From NCBI GenBank assembly GCA_002049455.2, contig KV918778.1, positions 248,001 through 312,000 of the forward strand: DNA of 64,000 bases, given 5' to 3'. How positions within the stretch are numbered: position 1 is the first letter of the stretch; each line of letters begins with the position of its first letter. A program made the position numbers and the translations under genes. Of this stretch, positions 32,807 to 43,504 are shown in pieces. A model generated the notes under the pieces. The model saw only the letters and a program-made list of their open reading frames with translations, had not been told where the DNA came from and searched no databases. This DNA is from Porphyra umbilicalis (Eukaryota > Rhodophyta > Bangiophyceae > Bangiales > Bangiaceae).

Positions 32807-33364
32807 GTGTCGGCGGTGGGTGTGCGGCGGTTTCGGGAGGGCGTGGTGGAGGCGGTGGTGGAAGTGGCGAGGGTGAAGGTCGTTGGGGGGCCGACGGTGG
32901 TGGGGCAGCGGGTGGCACCGGAAGGGGGGCGGGATGACGCGGCGGGCGCGGGGGGGGGGAGGGGGGGGGGATCCCCCCTACCGACGCCGTCGCCTGGGGT
33001 CGGCGATGACGGCGCCTCCACGGATGGTGGCGGAGAGGCTGACAGCGGCGGCAACGGCAGCGACGGGGCCGCCGGAGACGCAGACAGCGGCGACGCGGAC
33101 ACGGCAAGCGACACGTCCGACAACGACAGGGCGCCGGTCGTGGGCACCGACGGTGACGACGACGTCGGCGGCGGTGGCGGCGGTGGCCGCCCGCACAGCG
33201 CGTCGGCGGGCATTGCGATTGCCGCCGGCGCTGCCGCGGCGGTGGCCGCCGCGGCCGTGTGGGGCGCTTGCCGCTGCCGTGCGGCGGCGGCGGCGGCGGC
33301 CGTGGCGGCGGTCGACGCGTACTGCGACGGGGGGAGGGTCGGGGGGGGTAGGACTGACGCCTAA
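32807..33364 (+). CDS. Low-complexity acidic ORF with one membrane segment (tentative)
   Basis: 185 codons ending TAA 33362-33364. The first 60 residues are Gly/Val-rich. Next is an acidic Asp/Ser/Gly stretch (DADSGDADTASDTSDNDRAP). A hydrophobic Ala-rich segment ([20 protein letters not shown]) is followed by CRCR, which would suit a type I membrane anchor. The start codon may not be real; an upstream exon at 32570-32810 (Pro-rich) is possible. A poly-G run of 24 bases follows the stop. The minus strand is open over the same stretch, so the GC-rich composition alone could explain this ORF. Confidence 0.3.
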   Translation: MSAVGVRRFREGVVEAVVEVARVKVVGGPTVVGQRVAPEGGRDDAAGAGGGRGGGSPLPTPSPGVGDDGASTDGGGEADSGGNGSDGAAGDADSGDADTASDTSDNDRAPVVGTDGDDDVGGGGGGGRPHSASAGIAIAAGAAAAVAAAAVWGACRCRAAAAAAAVAAVDAYCDGGRVGGGRTDA

Positions 33365-34874
33365 CGCGGCGGGTCGCGGGGGGGGGGGGGGGGGGGGGGG
33401 GCACCGCCGCCGTTGGGCGTCGTTGCCAGCGCAGGAAAGAAGGGTGGGGGGAGGGACGATGCGCGCCTACCGCCGTGGACGAGGCGTGCCGCGCACGCCG
33501 CACCCGTCGCTGGGCTGTGTGCGGCGGAAGGGCGGTGGGTGAGGGGGGGGCGGGGGAGTTGAAGGGGGCGGGTGGGGGGCAGGGCCGGGGCCGCGGTCGC
33601 GGGACCACGCCGACGGCGCCGCGGCGGCGGACGGGGGCGGCCACTCGGCGGCGGCCACTCGGCGACGCTGCCTCGGCGCGGCCGGCTTCCGTCGGGCGAC
33701 GGCGTGGCGACAGTGACGTTGTCCGGCGGAAAGGTGGCGGGCTGCACTTGCGCCGCGGTAGCGGCGGGGGGCGTCGCCCCACCACGTCTCCATGATATAG
33801 TTGGTCCCGTGTCAGTAATGGATTGGCACTCAATTGGATAAACAAATCTGCATCCGCCATATAGTAGTGCAATAAAGGCCCAAAATCAGTGGTAAAGAAC
33901 TTGCGCAGATTATGCCAGAAACCGGCACGGCCGGATGCTTATCAGACGCTGAAGTGCTCCCGTGGTGCTACCGTTTGCGACACATTTAGCCTTCCTGCGC
34001 CACTCTTTGCCGACACTTTGTCGTATTGTGTCGCCTTTGTGTCGCCCATAAGGAACCAAAGAGTCACCTTGGGCACGACCACCAACGACGGTGTGGCACG
34101 TACTGCGGAAATGCCCCTGGCAAGAAAAGTAGTGGATAGCTGCCAACTGGCACCGATGGATGACCAAACGAGGTGGCGGCAGGTCGCCCACTAATAGGGT
34201 GTCCGCAGGAAAGTGGTCGAGCCCCGGGGAGCCCTGTTCCATGAGCTTCCATCGTTGCATGGGCCGCGGGTATCTGATTGACGTGGTGAATGCGCAGCTT
34301 CGTGATGCAGACGAGCTCCCTACTGATGACCACGCAGTCATGCTCCCTGCCGGCAACAGACGCCAGCCCATTCCCAGGCTGCGAAACGTACGCAGGAGCA
34401 GGTCTCACAGGAGCAAGACTTGCTTCACAGCTTGGTGGGTACGGCTCAAGACGGCGCGCCAGATGCAGTGGATGAGAACCGAACTCGTTGGGCTTCACGT
34501 GCACAGCACGTACATGCGGCACATACAACGGCGATGAAAAGCTCCCAGGGACAGCATCTCTTGCTTGTGGCATGGCCCCGTCGTATCGGTGGACCGCAAA
34601 CGGCACCTCAGAACTTCCATCCGGTAAAACGTGCAAATGGTCCAACCGGAGTACTGCCACATCCACGCGATAGTTGCGCTCGAGAGGCTTGCATCGGTTG
34701 AGGAGTAGCGTCTCCGGCACGCTCCGCCGCTGCCGCGAGCTGGCGTCGATGACGCCGTCCACGCGACGAGTTACTCGGCGCCTTCGCCATGAAAGCCACA
34801 ACAGATATTCAGGAAAAGACCCATTCCCACAGCGAAAAATGCTGACAGACGCTGACCCCCACGACCATGTCAAC
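33365..34874. other. G-homopolymer and unassigned region before the tandem array
   Basis: 33378-33401 is a run of 24 G. 33400-33800 is GC-rich and open on both strands. 33880-34870 drops in GC; the minus ORF 34064-34954 (296 codons, LDHLHVLPDGSSEVPF) has no motif I recognise and overlaps several plus ORFs. No feature is called. Confidence 0.4.
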
Positions 34875-36400
34875 CAGCAACAATACCGCTGCAACGCAAA
34901 AGCGACACCGGCTGCACGTACGCGGGCGCGCTTGGCCGTCAACCAGGGCGCCACAACGCAACAAGAAGGTATTTGTTCTCAGGCGTTGGGCTCCTCAAGC
35001 CGTTTAAAATACCTCACACTTCGCCACAAGCGCCACAACTCAAGTGCAACAATAGTAGCACAAGCGTGGGTGAGCTCGGGCGCCAGCCCAGCCGTCACAA
35101 ACTTCACAAGGATGTGTACTTCCTTGGGCGCTGGTCTCCGCAGGCCGACCAAACCTCCACGTCTGCACCTCGACGCGCCACAACGCGAAAACGACAACAG
35201 CCGCACGTGCGTTGGCGCGCTTGACCACCTACTCAGGCGCCACAAACACCCCAAGGAGGTAATCCTCCTTGGGCGTTGGGCTACTCAGGCCGACGAACAC
35301 TCAAAGTCCTCACCCTCACCTCTCCACAAGCACCACGAAGCGAAGACGACAACAGCCGCACGTGCGTGGGCAAGCGAGGGCGCCAGTCAGGGAGCCGATA
35401 AAGCCACAAGAAGGTGGATCTCCTTGGGAGCTGGGCTCCTCAGGCCGACCAAATCTTCACGTCCCCACCCCGACGCGCCATAACACGAAAACGACGACAG
35501 ACGCTCGTGCGCTGAAGCGCTTCGGCGCCACCCCGAGCGCCAGAAACGCCACAGGGATGTGTACCACCTTGGGTGTTGGGCTCCTCAGGCCGACCAAACC
35601 TCAACGTCCCCACTCCGACGGGTCACAACGCGAAAACGACAACAGCTGCAGTGCGTGGGCGAGTCTGGACGACAGCCCAGGCGCCACAAAAGCCACAAAG
35701 AAGTGTGCCTTCTTGGGTACTGGGCTCCACGAGCCGACCAAACCCCCATGTCTTCACCTCCACTTTGCCACGACGTAAAAGTGAGAACAGACGCACGTAC
35801 GTGGGTGAGCCTGGGCGCCATCCCAGGAGCCACAAACTTCACAAGGAGGTGTTCCTCCTTGGGCGCTGGTCTCCACAGGCCGACCAAGCCTCCAAGTCGT
35901 CACCACCACTTTGCCACGACGAGAAAACGACGTAACGCGCACGGACATGGGCGCGCTTGGGCACCTACCCATGCGCCACAAACACCCCAAGGAGGTAATC
36001 CTCTTGGACGTTGAGCTGTTCAGGCCGATGAACACTCAAAGTCCGCACCCTCACCTCTCCACAAGCGCCACGAAGCGAAGACGACAACAGCCGCACGTAC
36101 GTGGGCAAGTCAGGGCGCCAACCCGGGCGCCATCGACGCCACAAGGTGGTGTACCTCCTTAACAGTTTGGCTCCTCAGGCCGACCAAATCACCACGTCCT
36201 CTCCCCGACCCGCCACGGCGCCAAAACGAAAACAGCAACACGTGCGTGCGCGAGCTTGGGCGCCGGCCCAGGCCCCGCAAATGCCGCCAGGAGGTGAACC
36301 TCCTTGGGCGTTGGGCTCCACAGGCTCTCCAACCACCAACGTTCTCACCCCCGACAATCACGTCAGCCCGCACTAAAATCACCACGTCGCGAAAAGGACA
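34875..36400. repeat. Tandem array, ~145-bp period, about 10 diverged units, each with a hairpin
   Basis: The landmark CCTTGGGCG...GGCTCCTCAGGCCGACCAAA recurs near 34977, 35123, 35269, 35424, 35569, 35713, 35859, 36004, 36159 and 36304. Spacings are 144-155 bp. Most units keep a short inverted repeat just before the landmark, for example CCAAGGAGG-taat-CCTCCTTGG near 35258. Most also keep a GCACGTGCG or GCACGTACG palindrome. The period is not a multiple of three, so the repeated protein ORFs change frame from unit to unit and are not coding. Two weaker units may follow, to about 36540. Confidence 0.93.
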
Positions 36401-37784
36401 CGAGCCGTATCTTCTTGGGCGCGCCAGGGTGGCGGAAAACCGCCGATCGGCGCGATCCCCTTGCCGCGTCACGTCACAAGCCGCCGGCTCAACCGAGGGC
36501 CACAACACCAGAAGCACAAATACGTTCTTGGGAGCTGCGCACCTCGGAACACAGACCTACTCTGTCACACCCACGTCGGCGATCCGCCGTAGCTCTCTTG
36601 GCACGGGCACAGACGCCCGGTGCTCCCTCCCTCTCCGGCTACTCAATCGCGCGCAGCTTACGAAAGCTAACAGTCGTCATCACTGGGTCGCCTCAAAGAG
36701 TTACATTTTGGGAGAATCAGGGGTGCGCTCACTGTGCGTATGTTGGGAGCGACAGGGCGCGCGCGCCAGTACCCGGCGGGGGGGGCGCCGGGTGAAGCGA
36801 GCTGCGTCTGCACGCGGTGCTCGGCCTGCCACACAGGTCGGTGTGTGAGGCCTGGTCCGTCTTGTGACGCACCCGGCGACCCGTCGCGACCCCCGGTTGA
36901 TCAGCCGACGGAGATTGCGATCAGGTCACCGACGGCAAGCAAAAAGTTTGAACAATGCACTTGGTCCTTACCTTACTGACAGTGGACAAATGCAAGTTGA
37001 AACCTCATACATATACCAATGTATATCCAATACAATGCGTTCTCCTTATACGAGAATCGTGTAAAAGAGAACATGAATCGCGAGTCTTGCAATCCAGGCC
37101 GTGCAGCCCCCATTTCTTGATATCCAGCTGAATCAGCTGTCTCCAGTAACGAGAACGCACTGTACATCTCTTCAAAAACTGAACACGTTCTTCAAAGTTC
37201 GGCACATCAGTTCTGGACACCCTTGATCATGTCTCCTCTACGACGCTGGATCCAACTCCGGAGACTGGTCAAACGATTTCTTGAGCAGTTTTTGTGTCGC
37301 ACCCAAGAATATTCGAGCTGGGAGTCGTGTCACTTCACATCGACTACTGTTTTTCCGCCGGCGCTGTCCACGGGTTTTGGCGTGCCAGCTACACTTAGGA
37401 TTGACGCTAGCCGACGACATGGAGGTACTGCCTGGCTGTGGAGCTGGTGGGGACGACGCGTCGTGACACAGATAAATAGTGCTTTGCCGCTGGCAAGGCG
37501 AAAGAATGTTTCGCGTAGGTGCGCTGACCTGTGGTGTGAGCCGTGATCTCTCCGGGTCTGTGGCCTCTCGCCCTTCTCAGGCATGTTCGCCGGCCTGGTC
37601 GGTTTGCGCGGCGCACAATATTCCACGACCATTAAAATTTCGCTCCGCACTCGTGTTCTACGTGCCTGGTTTCATCTTTAGCGACGTGCTCCGGACTACC
37701 TCCTCCGTGCTCCGTCTTTGTGCTGCATCATCCGTGCTACGTGATCCGCACTCCTTTATCCCTTACGCTCGTTGTACTGCGAAG
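36401..37784. other. Unassigned region
   Basis: 36400-36900 is GC-rich with short overlapping ORFs. 36930-37250 is AT-rich (about 40% GC) and seems free of genes. 37450-37780 precedes an ATG and has ACAGATAAATAGTGC near 37468, a weak TATA-like word. Nothing else is supported. Confidence 0.4.
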
Positions 37785-38832
37785 CATGTCTGGTGGTAAC
37801 GACTCGGAGGGTACCCCTTCGACTCCTCCATCAAGCCCTGGGGGTGTTCTTCGCGCCCAGAAGACCGTGTATGAGCAGCAAGTGGGGACCACTGATGGGG
37901 TGCGACTGCACCGAACCATCTAACGTCTTGCCGTCCGAGTTGTATTATTCAGAAAATCAATACTCCCTACGCCGATGCATTGATGTAACGATGACTAACG
38001 CGCGCTGTACTATTCATCTGGCACCGACGGCTGCGACTCATGCATGATGGATTGCCCCTCCACACAGGATGACGCATGCTTTCACTTTGCTCGCTATAAT
38101 CAAGTCATGGTCAAAAAGATACACAAGTCGGAGGTGCATCCGGGGAGGTGCAGCACCAAGGAGGACGCCGTCGATCACGACTGCCTGACCTGCTTCAGCC
38201 CACCTGGACATCTTGAGGGTCCGCACAAGGATACGACGCGGTGTCCTCGGACCGGCATCGGCGAGGCTGTCGACAAGATGACTACTGACGTCTCGCAAGG
38301 GCCGAATGGCTCCGTCATCAACAAGATCAAGTTCAAGAAGGCTCTGAAGAAAGGTCTGCGCATGAATTGCAACCGGCGCTGCTACTCTGCGCAAGGGCTC
38401 GGCTGCCGGCTTCTCGGCGTCTACCTCGACGCGGTCGTGCCTCAAGTCAGCGTGCAGAACACTGCTGTCACCAACGGCTTGGTGGCGAATCATGACGCGG
38501 AGGGGGCCCCTGCACCTTTGCCTGCCATCATGACAGGTCTCCGGATCCTGTTGGACCACAATGGCACGCAGACTAAGCGCATGCTGGGTCTGGACGCTAC
38601 AGCTGCTGCACTGCTTTGCGAGATTCTCTGCATCGACCCTGTCGTCATGAGGAAGTCAGTCTGAGCAGCCGGGGCCGCGTGCGTCCAGGACTACCTCGGT
38701 CAGGGTTAATTTCCTCGTTGCCCGCGCCCCGAGAGTGGCGAAGTGCGCAACGCTGTCGCGCAGAACTTGAATGACGAGCTCCAAGACGCAGTGGCGCGTG
38801 ACATCAACTTTTCGGAGGACGATACGGACTAA
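37785..38832 (+). pseudogene. Unrecognised Cys-rich ORF, broken
   Basis: ATG 37785 opens 45 codons (MSGGNDSEGTPSTPPSSPGG) and stops at TAA 37921. A second frame, open from upstream of 38044 (DSCMMDCPSTQDDACFHFAR), runs to TGA 38662-38664. After that stop the same frame continues through one more stop to NLNDELQDAVARDINFSEDD at about 38832. The middle part has repeated Cys/His spacing (RCSTKEDAVDHDCLTCFSPPGHLEGPHKD) that could bind zinc. Then comes a Lys-rich stretch (NKIKFKKALKKGLRMNC). It looks like one protein with two or three disabling changes. Family unknown; a mobile-element accessory protein is my guess. Confidence 0.4.
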
Positions 38833-39562
38833 TGCTCTTCAGCACCGTCCGCCGTCGCAAAGGCCGTCCCGTGTACGCTTTGCGCGCAATATTATTACTT
38901 TTCTGTGTTCTGCGTAATTCTTGTCGAAGAATTTGGTGTTTCATTGTAAGGATAAAAGCACCGTTTCGTACCCGCTAGCGTCCGCCTGGAGCTCGTGTTG
39001 TCTCTTTCGCTGACCTCCCTCGGCACCAACGAAGGAATTTTATGTACGTCTGTTATAAGGATTATGGCACTGGTTACATCCGGGAGTGCCCCGCGTACTA
39101 CCCGAGCGAGCGCCACGCAAATAATCCCGAAGTCAAGATACAAACTGAGCTGCAGAGCGGTTGGGAGCATTATCGTACTGCTCTTCTATAGGCATGTATT
39201 CTGGGCAGTCTGTTGGACTATACGCAATGGGTTTTTACGAATGACCTCTAACGTGGCCAGCAGGACAGGCACGGCACTTGCCCCGTCGATTTCCTGATGG
39301 TGGATATTATGGGCAGACTCTCCGACTGTACCGGATGAGTGCTTACAAATGAACCGAAACGTGGCCAACAGAATAGTGCTGGTGTTTTCCCAGTCGAATG
39401 CATGCCGGCTCGCGCACATGGACGGCGTTCTGATCTGTACGATATGTGAGTTGCAGACCAGTGCACAGGGCGTATGTAAGCGATCATTTCCGTGCAAAAC
39501 TTACAACATATGCAGGATCTTATTTGCCCTACTGTCCCTGTTTTTTCAGGCTGTGTCTTGAC
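38833..39562. other. AT-richer intergenic stretch
   Basis: Short ORFs only. The nearby words ACGTGGCCAGCAGGACAGGCA (about 39251) and ACGTGGCCAACAGAATAGTG (about 39359) are similar, about 108 bp apart, and suggest a small local duplication. No gene seen. Confidence 0.4.
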
Positions 39563-39943
39563 TAGGGTTGCTCAGAAAGACCAGGGCGATGTTAATGGCG
39601 TCAACAAGGGCGTCACCAGGGCGTCATTTGGGCGTCGTGCGCCCCAAACGCCCAAACAAAAGGGCGTCAGCAAGGCGTCGCGAAGAGAAATTCTTCAGGG
39701 GGGTCAACAAGATTCAGCAGGTGGCGGCTGTGCACCTTGGTTGGGGACACGCACCCAGTCTTGAAACAGAAAATGACATGTGAGAGCAATGTATGTGTGC
39801 CACTTAAATCATGCGATGAATAAGGAGGGTGCTTCTTGGGGCGTCGTAAGGGCGTTTTGGCTACCTATTGGGGCCTCAGTAAGGCGTCTTATCCGTCGCG
39901 CGCCCCTGGCGCCCCCCAAAGAGGGTCTTCGTGTGCAACCCTA
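39563..39943. mobile_element. 381-bp hAT-type MITE
   Basis: Ends TAGGGTTGC (39563) and GCAACCCTA (to 39943) form the inverted terminus typical of hAT elements. Flanks are GTCTTGAC (39555-39562) and GTCTTGAA (39944-39951), an 8-bp duplication with one mismatch. The interior repeats GGGCGTC(A/G) and has no coding capacity. Confidence 0.85.
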
Positions 39944-40708
39944 GTCTTGAAGGCGCGTACACGTGCACGTGATTGGGTCCGAATATGGATCGAATTCCGT
40001 CGCGCACGCGTGATTTGACCACAGCAGTCTTGACGGGCCATCAATACTGTCGTGAATACATACTGCAGGATGCCCACTGTTGGTCAATCCGAACAGGAAC
40101 ACGAACACAAGGGATACTTTTATTTTCAAATACAGTTTGCACACTGTCACGTAAGTCGTCCTTTTCTCTTCAATTTTTAGTTGTCCGGACAAACGCAGGT
40201 GCGTTTTTGACGCAGGGCGGTGTACCATCATCGGCGACGACGAAGGCCTCACGACGACCCCCCCCTCGCCCCACGCCGAGTTAAGACACCCCTGAGGCGG
40301 ACAATAGGATCGCCGGCCATTCATTGGCCACATTGGTAGGTGTCAGACACTTTTCACTTGTCCAGCGGTTGGAACTAGCTTTTTGAAGACGTTTTCCAAC
40401 CGTGGCTGGTGGCAGTCGCATCAGGGCGTCTCGGGACATTCACAGTACACATCTTTTCTAATATGCGGCAGATCGAAAGTCTACCTGCTGAACCATGCGA
40501 ATCGCGTCGATTTGGAGCAGGCCGGGTCGCCATCACGCTCATTGCATACAGGGTCATGTTGAGCACTATGATGACTCTTAATGGACCTCTTTTGTGGGTG
40601 AGCCTATGATCGAAGGACGGGGGGGGTAGTAACTTGAGTTCCATGATACGGATGGGAAACGAGGTGACATCAATGCGTCAAGGTAGGACAATTTTTTCAT
40701 CAGAGATA
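39944..40708. other. Intergenic stretch, no gene seen
   Basis: About 50% GC. Only short ORFs on both strands. An A/T-rich section at 40120-40180 carries no recognisable signal. Confidence 0.4.
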
Positions 40709-41149
40709 TTGCTGAACCCCCAATTCTGTCCTTGTCGATCAGGAACGGTTCCTGTACGTACGGTTCTTGTAGAACTGGCCAGCCCTTGGTCAAAAGGACT
40801 TGCAAACAGCTGCTAAACACGAATCTGAGACGTTCTATTGGCTCTCCAACGGCCAGTTCCGTGCAGATTCAAGATTCTTCTTTTTCTTGAGATGTTCTTC
40901 CGTTCCAGTCCGTATCAGAATGGCAACGGTCCCGCAATCGTTGCGATATCCAGATTTTGTGGCAGATACGCAGAAGTGTGCAGGAAAACAAAGGCGTCGA
41001 ATGTGCGATTGGGGGCCGTACGGGCACATTCTGTAAAGATCGGGCCCGATATGCACTGCTGTCCCACTGAGCAACCAATCGCATGTCTCAATGCCTTGCT
41101 ATTCCACTACCGTTCCGGGGTGATGAGGACAGAATTGGGGGATCAGCAA
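40709..41149. mobile_element. Second copy of the TTGCTGATCCCC-family MITE
   Basis: The left end is TTGCTGAACCCCCAATTCTG; the reverse complement of the right end is TTGCTGATCCCCCAATTCTG. Both continue with TCCT. The left flank is TA (40707-40708); the right flank is CA where TA is expected. It shares its ends with the element at 23401-23795, so this family has at least two members here. Confidence 0.8.
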
Positions 41150-41398
41150 CATGGTGAGAAGAGCAGCAGCTTCAAGAAAACGAGCACGTCACAAGCGGGT
41201 TGCAAGCAACGTAGCATTGTTCACCACGAGCTTCTCTGTCATTTTACGTCACAATCAGTAACAGAAGTGTATGATTTTTACCTGCCTTTTGGGCTTCTTA
41301 TGTGTACGCCTCTTGGTACCATGCAGGCTGTACGAGTTTCACGTGTACGCTGTAATGATGCAACGTGTCTGCATCCTAATGTCCGCCCTTCACTGCAC

Positions 41399-43496
41399 GC
41401 CCAGTTACGGCGGGTCAGATGCGGACATCAGGATTCCGGCTCATCTATTGGCTACACAGGTTCATGTAAGCAATTTCCAACGTGTTGCACTGCTTCGGAG
41501 TACGTGTCGTGCGTATCATTCGTCGTGTCTAACATTTATCTCTCGTGTCTTTGAATCCCACCTGAGGTGGGCATATCGCATCTTGTGGGCTCAGGAAGGT
41601 ACTTGCTGCGAAAACCACGGCGTTTTGGTTGATAAAGCCATGCCAGGCCTCCAAGCAGTGCGCCGGAACCGCTGGAAGATCTCAAAGCTGATGTTGTGAG
41701 AAACAACAAACTGCGACTGAAGCCGCACAGGGATGGCACCATGAGCGCGTGCGGGAATCACAGAGAGTAGAACAGTTTCCCGGGCCCGTCTGGGTACGTC
41801 CGTTAGCATACGCTCCATAGAGGACCAGTCAGTCTCGTAGAGCCGCTCCATGAGAGCCTTCGCCTCTTTGGTGGGCCTTGTTCGCCGGCGCTGGCCGACG
41901 CGGCCCCTGAGCGGCACGGTGGTGAGTTGGTACAGTAAGTCACGTACATTGGCCAGGCGCCTGCGTAACTCGTCCGGCCGCTCAGTGCGGAGGTGCAAGT
42001 CCACAATGCCGCTCACCGCGTGCGGCTGCGCTGGGTCAAAAAAAAAAGCAGAAGACCGCGCCACTGCCGCAACGGCCTCATCTGGCGAGGGCGTGGCCGC
42101 CACCGGCGGGTCGACAACGAATCGCTGAGTGGCACTCGACTCTGTAGATGCAGCGGATTTCTCCTCGACCAGAATTCCAGCGGCGTCCTCAGCCCCCCCT
42201 ATAGCCAGCGGCGAACCACGATCGTGCTCTTGCGCTGGGACTCCAGCCCCCGCCACGCGGGCATCTTCGCCCACGGCGAGGGACCTGACACCCTCTGCAG
42301 GGGCCCCGACGCCCAGATCCGCTACCACAGCGGCTGGTTTGGCAGTCGCCTCGAGGCCCTCCGCAGGAGCCGCATCGCCCACCGCGTGGAGCCCAGTGCC
42401 CGCTGTGGCGCCTCAGACGCCCTGAACCGACGTCAACGTGACTGGCGCGGCCGTCGCAGAGGCTTGAGGCGCCGCCTCGACTGTCAGAGAAGCCGTGTCC
42501 GCAGCGCCAGCTGGCTGCGGTAAAGAAATCTTGCGACACTGTGCAAGCGTCTTGCACGCCTCGCACACTTTCTCGCGAGAGCGTGCCAGGAGACCCGCCT
42601 ATTCAGCCGCCTTAGCGCTAGTCCAGAGAAGGTGCAGAGCCGCTGGGCTCGGGGCAACTTTCGGCGGCTTGTTGGTGGAGACCAACCCGTGTAGTAGGAA
42701 GGTACAGGCTAACCGAGGCGTAAATGTCACCAGCTGATGTACGAAGTAGCAGTCCAGGCACCACCCGCTACCCACGCCTTTGGGATATGACTCCCCCGTC
42801 TTGGCGCACCGGCGGGAAGACGTCGCCTTGAGGACGTCGGCTGGTGCCGATTCGTTCAAGTCCCCGGCAGCGAGGCGCGCCAGCCATAATTCAGAGTGCT
42901 TGTTGGTGCGCAGATAGGGTCTGCAGCACGTTGTGCACGCGCAGAAAGCGGGGTCGTGGGGGAACAAAGTGTGCATGGCGTGGAACTCGAGACACTTTGC
43001 AAAGCGAGACAGGGTATGGTACAAATGTAGAAATTGCGAAGGCAGCACGCACAGCGGGGGAGGTGTCAGAATTACGTAGCAGACCGCGTTGCATTGTTCA
43101 GCGGGAGGAGCTCCATGAGACTGCATAAACGACGGTAAATAGTCCTTCTGGTTCACGCTTGGTTCAGAGCCATATGCACGAACCATTGTGCGCCCGGCGA
43201 AGGGGGGGTGACGGCGGCGGACAACGACGACATGGCAGGAAGAGGGCAAGCGACAGAAAGTCCTCCGGCGCAAAAGAAGCAGGAAGGAACACACACTGCG
43301 GTCTCAGCAGTGCACATTCTGGCATCTGGGGGGGTTGGTGAAGACGGTGGTGCATGAGTAAGACGGACGTTGGTAGCAGGGGCACTGGGATCGAATGCCG
43401 GGGAAAGGAGATCCAACCTTGTGGAAATTCTAACGTGGCTTCTGTATTGCAGCAACGTGTCTCACTCCTGATGTCCGCCCTTAACTGGGCAGGACT
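41399..43496 (-). mobile_element. Candidate DNA transposon bounded by inverted repeats
   Basis: Left arm: GCCCAGTTA at about 41399, then GCGGACATCAGGAT at about 41426. The reverse complement of the right arm, near 43496-43466, is GCCCAGTTAAGGGCGGACATCAGG. The arms enclose the two-stop minus ORF. A further copy of the right-arm sequence (GCAACGTGTCT, then AATGTCCGCCCTT) lies just left of the element at 41357-41393, so the left boundary may be nested. No clear target duplication was found. Confidence 0.5.
41591..43294 (-). pseudogene. Unrecognised ORF of ~567 codons with two in-frame stops
   Basis: One frame runs from upstream of ATG 43186 (MVRAYGSEPSVNQKDY) to the stop at 41591-41593. TAG at about 42601 and TGA at about 42413 interrupt it, with no change of register. 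The N-terminal half is Cys-rich (DPAFCACTTCCRPYLRTNKHSELWL and SGWCLDCYFVH), possibly zinc-binding. The middle is Ala/Val/Pro-rich linker. The C-terminal part is charged (RRTRPTKEAKALMERLYETDW) and ends with FEIFQRFRRTAWRPG. Both stops could come from single transitions (CAG, CGA). Enclosed by inverted repeats, it is probably a transposon protein, but I cannot name the family. Confidence 0.45.
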
Positions 43497-43504
43497 GGGC
43501 GTTG

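Noticed and set aside
34674..36014. ORFs with repeated peptides such as GRWAPQADQ
   Set aside because: They arise from the 145-bp array, whose period is not divisible by three; the peptide repeats in changing frames.
34875..36400. CRISPR-like array
   Set aside because: The whole 145-bp unit is repeated with divergence. There are no unique spacers between short identical repeats, and the context is eukaryotic.
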